Positions 59,120 through 64,000 of a stretch of DNA of 64,000 nucleotides are shown here, in pieces. How positions within the stretch are numbered: the stretch's first letter is position 1; each line of letters begins with the position of its first letter. Position numbers and translations under genes: made by a program. Under the pieces are notes generated by a model. It was not told where the DNA came from. It did not search any database and was given only the letters and a program-made list of their open reading frames with translations. This stretch comes from CAAGNP01 sp045595965 (GTDB lineage Bacteria > Bacteroidota > Bacteroidia > Bacteroidales > UBA932), in NCBI GenBank assembly GCA_045595965.1, contig JAZOBN010000029.1, forward strand, positions 1 through 64,000, written 5' to 3'.

Positions 59120-60829
59120 CTATCGGCACAGATCACAAACCCCACATTTTTTACTCTCATTCTGACCGAAATATTTTAGAAGCCGCTCACTCCTGCAAGG
59201 TGGATTATCAGAATCGACGGGGGCAGAGACATAATTTATCACAGCCCTGAGCCTCTTTCCAAAATTGGTTTTTCTCTCCTCATACAACCTACTGGAGAGG
59301 TATAGATTACCAGGTACAAGTCTCTCATTATTAAAGCAAATAAGTGGAGATCTTGCTTGCGGTATATACTCTATCACCCTCATCCTTGAAAGTTCAATAA
59401 GCATAGATTTTATCTCCTGCACACTAACACGCAAAAGCTTCGCAATATACTCCTCATCTATCGAAACAAGATGTGAGAACAAACCTGGATAAATCCTCAT
59501 AAGAGCCTTTATAAATGTATCCAGTCTGCTATTGGACAATTGTATATGATACAAATCATCCCTGTTCACCACAAACCTTATCCGGCTTGGATTATCCACC
59601 TCTTCGGTCAAACTCCAATACCCCTCCATCTCGATGTATTTTATTGCATAATATACCGAAGCTGAGTGGAGTTTGAAGTGCTTTGCAAAATCGACAAGAT
59701 TAAATTTACGGCTCACCCCTGCACCCTCTTCGTATGGTATCTGAAGATACATAAAGACCTTCTGATAAATATCTGCCATATACTCCAACTCGGGATATGA
59801 TATCTGATATATACTTTTCAATCTTGTAAAATCCTTTTTATTCCATAACAGAACTGCCTTAGAATCAAGACCATCCCTCCCAGCTCTACCAGCCTCCTGG
59901 AAGTATGATTCCAACGACTCCGGAAGGTCAAAATGACATACAAATCTTACATCCGGCTTATCTATCCCCATCCCGAAAGCATTAGTGGCCACCATAACCC
60001 TCAAATCACCCTTTTTCCACATATCCTGCTTCTTCGATCTCAACTCCTTACCCAACCCTGCATGGTAAAAATCGGCATCTATTCCCTGGGAGTTCAAGAA
60101 TGCAGCAATCTCCTCTGTTTTCTTCCTTTGCCTCACATACACTATTCCCGACCCAGATATAGAATTGCATACCTGTGCCATTTTACCCAGTTTATCTTCA
60201 CACTCCCTTACTATATAAGCCAGATTAGGGCGCTCAAACCCTGAGCGGATCAGATTTTTCTCCTTGAAACCGAGAACCTCCATGATATCTTCAGCAACCT
60301 TCTGTGTTGCTGTTGCAGTCAGGGCAATATAAGGGACATCACTCCCTACTACACTCTTTAGCTCTTTTATCAGCAAGTAATCGGGCCTGAAATCATACCC
60401 CCATTGCGATATGCAGTGTGCCTCATCAATAACAATAAAATTGACATTCATCTTGGCAACTCTTGCCAGAAAAAGATCTGTTCTCAACCTCTCAGGGGAG
60501 ACATACAGAAACTTATAATCTCCGTATATAGCATTATCCAGAGCAATATCTATCTCGTGATATGTCATTCCTGAATAGATTGCTATTGCCTTTATACCAC
60601 GATTATGCAGGTTCTGCACCTGATCTTTCATCAGGGATATCAAAGGAGTGACTACCACCGCAATCCCCTCTTTAGCCAATGCCGGAACTTGAAAACAAAT
60701 TGACTTTCCACCACCTGTAGGAAGAATCGCCAAAGTATCCTTCCCTGCCAAAGCACTTTGGATAATCTCTTTCTGCTTCGGTCGGAATGAACTGTACCCC
60801 CAATATCTTACCAATAAATCTTCCAACAT
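59120..60829 (-). CDS. recQ: ATP-dependent DNA helicase RecQ (short form)
   Basis: A superfamily 2 helicase of 569 aa: FRPKQKEIIQSAL (Q motif region), LPTGGGKSICFQVPAL (Walker A), DEAHCISQWGYDFRPDY, ATATQKV, VATNAFGMGIDKPDVRFV, YFQEAGRAGRDG. The C-terminal zinc cysteines are unusual: they lie at the extreme end (CRSERLLKYFG, KKCGVCDLCR), and there is no HRDC domain. This matches the shorter RecQ often found as a second copy in Bacteroidota. It is divergent from pckA. Confidence 0.93.
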   Translation of the reverse strand: MLEDLLVRYWGYSSFRPKQKEIIQSALAGKDTLAILPTGGGKSICFQVPALAKEGIAVVVTPLISLMKDQVQNLHNRGIKAIAIYSGMTYHEIDIALDNAIYGDYKFLYVSPERLRTDLFLARVAKMNVNFIVIDEAHCISQWGYDFRPDYLLIKELKSVVGSDVPYIALTATATQKVAEDIMEVLGFKEKNLIRSGFERPNLAYIVRECEDKLGKMAQVCNSISGSGIVYVRQRKKTEEIAAFLNSQGIDADFYHAGLGKELRSKKQDMWKKGDLRVMVATNAFGMGIDKPDVRFVCHFDLPESLESYFQEAGRAGRDGLDSKAVLLWNKKDFTRLKSIYQISYPELEYMADIYQKVFMYLQIPYEEGAGVSRKFNLVDFAKHFKLHSASVYYAIKYIEMEGYWSLTEEVDNPSRIRFVVNRDDLYHIQLSNSRLDTFIKALMRIYPGLFSHLVSIDEEYIAKLLRVSVQEIKSMLIELSRMRVIEYIPQARSPLICFNNERLVPGNLYLSSRLYEERKTNFGKRLRAVINYVSAPVDSDNPPCRSERLLKYFGQNESKKCGVCDLCR

Positions 60830-60848
60830 ATCTCAAAAAGTTAGAGAA

Positions 60849-60856
60849 CAAAGTTA
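60849..60856 (-). promoter_or_regulatory. Putative -7 box of recQ
   Basis: TAACTTTG on the minus strand fits TAnnTTTG, 19 bp before the recQ start codon. Confidence 0.4.
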
Positions 60857-60875
60857 AAAATTCTATTAAAAATTC

Positions 60876-60883
60876 TATATTTG
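60876..60883 (+). promoter_or_regulatory. Putative -7 box of pckA
   Basis: TATATTTG fits TAnnTTTG, 72 bp before the pckA ATG. The leader between them contains a small GC-poor inverted repeat (GCAAAATTTTTGC), which may or may not matter. Confidence 0.5.
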
Positions 60884-60955
60884 CGGCAAAATTTTTGCAG
60901 CAAACTTTGGGCAAAAAAAATAACATAAATATAAACGCTAAACAAATACATTAAA

Positions 60956-62560
60956 ATGAACAAAATCGACCTATCGAAGTATGGTATTTCAGGGGTTTCT
61001 GAAATTGTGTACAACCCTGATTATGACCTACTTTACAATGACGAACTAAATCCTGCACTTACCGGCTACGAAAAAGGTACAGTTACAGAACTTGGTGCAG
61101 TTAACGTGATGACAGGTGTTTACACCGGCCGTTCTCCTAAAGATAAATTCTTTGTAATGGATGAGACTTCTAAAGACACTATCTGGTGGACTTCAGAAGA
61201 ATACAAAAATGACAACAAACCTGTAACCAAAGAGACTTGGGCAGAGTTGAAGAAATTGGCAGCCAATGAGCTTTCAAACAAGAAACTATATGTAATGGAT
61301 ACATTCTGTGGTGCAAACGAGAACACCCGTCTTAAAATCCGTTTCATCATGGAAGTTGCATGGCAGGCACACTTCGTTAAAAATATGTTCATTCGCCCTA
61401 CTGAAGAGGAGCTTGCAAATTACGGTGAGCCTGATTTCGTAGTTCTTACAGCATCTAAAGCAAAAGTTGAAAACTACAAGGAGCTCGGTCTGAACTCTGA
61501 AACTGCTGTAGTATTCAACCTTACTGAAAAAATGCAGGTTATCCTTAACACCTGGTATGGTGGCGAGATGAAGAAAGGTATGTTCTCATACATGAACTAT
61601 CTCCTTCCTCTTAAAGGTATTGCCTCTATGCACTGTTCAGCAAACACCGGCAAAGATGGTGACACCGCTATTTTCTTCGGACTTTCAGGTACAGGTAAAA
61701 CTACCTTGTCTACCGATCCTAAACGCCAACTTATCGGTGATGACGAGCATGGTTGGGATGATGACGGTATCTTCAACTTCGAAGGTGGTTGCTATGCAAA
61801 AGTTATCAACCTTTCTAAAGAAAACGAACCTGATATCTACGGTGCAATCAAGAAAAATGCACTTCTTGAGAACGTTACAGTTGATGCTGAAGGTAAAATC
61901 GATTTCAGCGACAAGAGTGTAACTGAAAACACCCGCGTATCTTATCCTATCTATCACATCAACAACATCGTTAAACCTGTTTCTAAAGCAGGTCACGCAA
62001 CCAAAGTTATCTTCTTGACTGCTGATGCATTCGGTGTTCTTCCTCCAGTATCAAAACTTACTCCTGAGCAGACAAAATACTACTTCTTGAGTGGTTTCAC
62101 CGCTAAACTTGCAGGTACAGAGCGTGGTATCACAGAACCAACTCCTACCTTCTCTGCATGTTTCGGTGCTGCATTCCTATCACTTCACCCTACCAAATAT
62201 GGTGAGGAGCTAGTGAAGAGAATGGAAAAAGTTGGTGCTACTGCTTACCTTGTAAACACCGGTTGGAATGGTACAGGCAAACGTATCTCTATCAAAGATA
62301 CCCGCGCTATCATCGACAGAATCCTTGACGGTTCTATGGATAAAGCAGAAACCATCACTATCCCTATGTTCAACTTGGCAGTTCCTACCAAACTTGAAGA
62401 GGTTGACACCAACATTCTTGACCCTCGCAACACTTATGCAACCCCAGCTGAATGGGAAGAAAAAGCAAAAGATCTTGCAGGTCGTTTCGTGAAAAACTTC
62501 AAGAAATTTGAAGGTAATGAGGCTGGTAAAGCACTTGTTGCTGCCGGTCCACAACTATAA
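60956..62560 (+). CDS. pckA: Phosphoenolpyruvate carboxykinase (ATP)
   Basis: Interconverts oxaloacetate and phosphoenolpyruvate with ATP/ADP. In anaerobic Bacteroidota it often runs in the CO2-fixing direction towards succinate or propionate. The 534-aa protein has GVYTGRSPKDKFFV, FFGLSGTGKTTLS (kinase-1a), LIGDDEHGWDDDGIFNFEGG (kinase-2) and FLTADAFGVLPPVSKL. Codon usage looks strongly biased (many AAC, GGT, CGT, ACC), suggesting high expression. A terminator follows. Confidence 0.97.
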   Translation: MNKIDLSKYGISGVSEIVYNPDYDLLYNDELNPALTGYEKGTVTELGAVNVMTGVYTGRSPKDKFFVMDETSKDTIWWTSEEYKNDNKPVTKETWAELKKLAANELSNKKLYVMDTFCGANENTRLKIRFIMEVAWQAHFVKNMFIRPTEEELANYGEPDFVVLTASKAKVENYKELGLNSETAVVFNLTEKMQVILNTWYGGEMKKGMFSYMNYLLPLKGIASMHCSANTGKDGDTAIFFGLSGTGKTTLSTDPKRQLIGDDEHGWDDDGIFNFEGGCYAKVINLSKENEPDIYGAIKKNALLENVTVDAEGKIDFSDKSVTENTRVSYPIYHINNIVKPVSKAGHATKVIFLTADAFGVLPPVSKLTPEQTKYYFLSGFTAKLAGTERGITEPTPTFSACFGAAFLSLHPTKYGEELVKRMEKVGATAYLVNTGWNGTGKRISIKDTRAIIDRILDGSMDKAETITIPMFNLAVPTKLEEVDTNILDPRNTYATPAEWEEKAKDLAGRFVKNFKKFEGNEAGKALVAAGPQL

Positions 62561-62587
62561 TATAAAGTTTCACGACTTATCAGAAAC

Positions 62588-62614
62588 CAAGGGGCTCCGG
62601 GAATGGGCCCCTTG
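62588..62614 (+). terminator. Terminator after pckA
   Basis: A G+C-rich stem (CAAGGGGC / GCCCCTTG, extended inward by 2 bp with a G-U pair) is followed by TTTTAATT, 27 bp past the pckA stop. Confidence 0.75.
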
Positions 62615-62626
62615 TTTTAATTAAAA

Positions 62627-63670
62627 ATGAAAAAAGTGGCGTACATAATTATCTCCATCATAATAGGCTTATTCTTGTTGTTCCTTGCAATCTCTGCGAT
62701 TTTGGAACATCGTCCTGCCCCAATCGAGAATGCCATCCACTACCCTGCTCTGAGACCTTCAGCAGAGAACAAGATACCTGACACTCTAAAGATTATGACC
62801 TGGAATATCGGATATGCCGGTCTGGGTGAGAATATGACCTTTTTTATGGATGGTGGAAAGGATGTACGGGACACAAAAGAGAGAACCCTTGAAAATTTGA
62901 GCAACATCATCCGGACCATACGCACTGAAAATCCGGACGTAGTTCTTCTTCAGGAGGTTGATATCAATTCCCACCGCACCTACAACACAAATCAGGCACA
63001 GATACTTCAGCAAGAGTTTCCCCAATACCATATATATTTTGCTACCAATCTCAAGTCCTGGTTCATCCCTACACCCATTAGAGAACCTATTGGCCAAACA
63101 CATAGTGGTGTTGCTATAATGACAAGATTCAAGGCAGATTCTGCATTACGCCACCAATACCCATCGAAATTTCCTTGGCCTGTAAGTATGTTCAACCTGA
63201 AAAGATGTCTCCTGACTGCCCATTTCACTATAAAAAATGGGAATGAGTTAATAATTGGAAATACCCACTGTTCCGCTTTTGATGATGGCTCTATGAGAAG
63301 ACAAGAGGCCGATTACCTCTATACACTCCTGAATTCCAATGGAGAGAGCACATATATTGTGGGTGGAGATTGGAACCAATATCCTGAAGGATACCTCCCA
63401 TCCGATAAAGAGTTGAAAGACAGAAATTTCATTGTACAACCCCTGCCGGCAGAGAGTCTGAATAAGATAGGACGTTTCAAATATGATCCATCACACCATA
63501 CTGCACGCTACAACGACAAGCCCTATCACCCAGAAAACTCGACAAGGACACTGATAGACTACTTTTTTTACTCAAACGACATTACCGTAGAGAAGATAAA
63601 CACACTACCACTGGAATTCAAGTACAGTGACCACAACCCGGTAATTACAGTTATTTCCCTTCAAAAGTAA
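62627..63670 (+). CDS. Membrane-anchored endonuclease/exonuclease/phosphatase family protein
   Basis: A 347-aa protein with an N-terminal signal anchor (about 1-25). The EEP fold shows IMTWNIGYAG, DVVLLQEVDIN, IGNTHCSAF, VGGDWNQYP, and SDHNPVITV, carrying the metal and catalytic Asn, Glu, Asp and His positions. The family includes phosphodiesterases, phosphatases and nucleases; the anchor points to a substrate outside the cytoplasm, for example a phospholipid, sugar phosphate or DNA. It begins 12 bp after the pckA terminator, and its 3' end overlaps the convergent gene by 20 bp. Confidence 0.87.
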   Translation: MKKVAYIIISIIIGLFLLFLAISAILEHRPAPIENAIHYPALRPSAENKIPDTLKIMTWNIGYAGLGENMTFFMDGGKDVRDTKERTLENLSNIIRTIRTENPDVVLLQEVDINSHRTYNTNQAQILQQEFPQYHIYFATNLKSWFIPTPIREPIGQTHSGVAIMTRFKADSALRHQYPSKFPWPVSMFNLKRCLLTAHFTIKNGNELIIGNTHCSAFDDGSMRRQEADYLYTLLNSNGESTYIVGGDWNQYPEGYLPSDKELKDRNFIVQPLPAESLNKIGRFKYDPSHHTARYNDKPYHPENSTRTLIDYFFYSNDITVEKINTLPLEFKYSDHNPVITVISLQK

Positions 63671-64000
63671 ATACCGGTGAGGCCTCTTTGCGAGGAAGAC
63701 AGAACAACTTCAGATCTCTACCTATCTCCACACCCATTTTTACCAAGGCCTCTGATGCACACTTATATGCCAATTGCGGAGCGTTATTATTTTCACTCAA
63801 ATGGCAGAGGTAGATCGATTTCAAATCTTTATGATAGACACTCTTCAGAGCACATGCACATTGTTCATTACTGAGATGACCACTCCCTTGCAGAATCCTC
63901 CTCTTCAGATCGGGAGAATAGGGTCCGTGAATCAACATATCTACATCATAATTTGACTCTATAATGATATGATCTGCCTGCCTACAATATTCAATTGCTG
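63651..64000 (-). CDS. Metallo-beta-lactamase-fold hydrolase (YycJ/WalJ-like), 5' part outside window
   Basis: The frame is open to the right window edge, so the start and the HxHxDH metal site are missing. The visible 116 residues are the C-terminal part: ADHIIIESNYDVDMLIHGPY, LKRRILQGSGHLSNEQCA, IYLCHLSENNN. They match the YycJ/WalJ branch of the fold, with ESNxDxxML and GHLSN holding late metal and active-site residues. Members of this branch are predicted or shown nucleases. Partial gene; the tail overlaps the convergent EEP gene by 20 bp. Confidence 0.8.
   Translation of the reverse strand, partial: AIEYCRQADHIIIESNYDVDMLIHGPYSPDLKRRILQGSGHLSNEQCACALKSVYHKDLKSIYLCHLSENNNAPQLAYKCASEALVKMGVEIGRDLKLFCLPRKEASPVFTFEGK

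Noticed and set aside
1..64000. tRNA or rRNA genes
   Set aside because: Reading the intergenic gaps on both strands showed no cloverleaf with a GGTTCGA-type T loop and no rRNA-like stretch; almost all sequence is coding.

Overview
The window is chromosomal DNA of an anaerobic, amino-acid-fermenting member of the Bacteroidota, most likely Bacteroidales. The signs are A+T-rich intergenic DNA, promoter boxes of the Bacteroidota form TAnnTTTG instead of E. coli-type -10 boxes, almost no Shine-Dalgarno sequences, many short lipobox signal peptides, and families typical of the phylum (BACON, PEGA, GIN/DUF2807, DUF3467, DUF2520, TonB C-terminal domains). I cannot name the genus. No rRNA, tRNA, CRISPR array, insertion sequence or prophage is visible.

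Layout. 1-6.4 kb: mnmE and a 23S rRNA uracil methyltransferase (minus), then a secreted GH9 glycosidase and rarA (plus). 6.4-21.3 kb: nine minus-strand genes for exported or envelope proteins: three paralogues with a shared N-terminal domain plus PEGA domains, a seven-BACON lipoprotein, two LPP20-like proteins, a transglutaminase-like protein, a fimbrillin/FGE-like lipoprotein and a multi-pass SH3 lipoprotein. I cannot match this set to a described system, and it is the best candidate for something new. 21.4-23.4 kb: kdsA, a 36-codon remnant of a sugar O-acetyltransferase, and a flavodoxin/ferredoxin fusion.

23.6-38.0 kb: a 14-kb minus-strand block for lysine fermentation to butyrate. In transcription order it is atoD, kal, kce, kdd, kamA, a P-loop protein, a MutS-like ATPase, kamD, kamE, atoA, crt, hbd, bcd, etfB, etfA. 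Lysine goes to beta-lysine (KamA), 3,5-diaminohexanoate (KamDE), 3-keto-5-aminohexanoate (Kdd), acetoacetate plus 3-aminobutyryl-CoA (Kce), crotonyl-CoA (Kal) and butyryl-CoA (Bcd-EtfAB). AtoDA then exchanges CoA to release butyrate. No thiolase is in the window. A promoter precedes atoD, a hairpin lies between kdd and kamA, and a terminator follows etfA.

38.0-46.6 kb: an acyltransferase, an M28 peptidase and queA (minus), divergent from an operon of a small HTH regulator, pyrD, cinA and a serine hydrolase. The 503-bp gap between them carries repeated GTTTACAAATGT-like operator candidates. 46.6-46.85 kb: a G+C-rich 136-bp element with 22-bp terminal inverted repeats and three internal hairpins, followed by a strong bidirectional terminator. 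46.85-49.9 kb: an M19 dipeptidase and a sigma factor/anti-sigma/GIN-domain operon.

49.9-56.7 kb: a housekeeping operon valS, thioesterase, tatA, tatC, ABC-F ATPase, rlmB. 56.8-59.1 kb: DUF3467, DUF2520 oxidoreductase-like, KdsC-like phosphatase and maf genes (plus). 59.1-64 kb: recQ (minus), pckA and an endonuclease/exonuclease/phosphatase-family protein (plus), and the 3' part of a metallo-beta-lactamase-fold gene cut by the window end.
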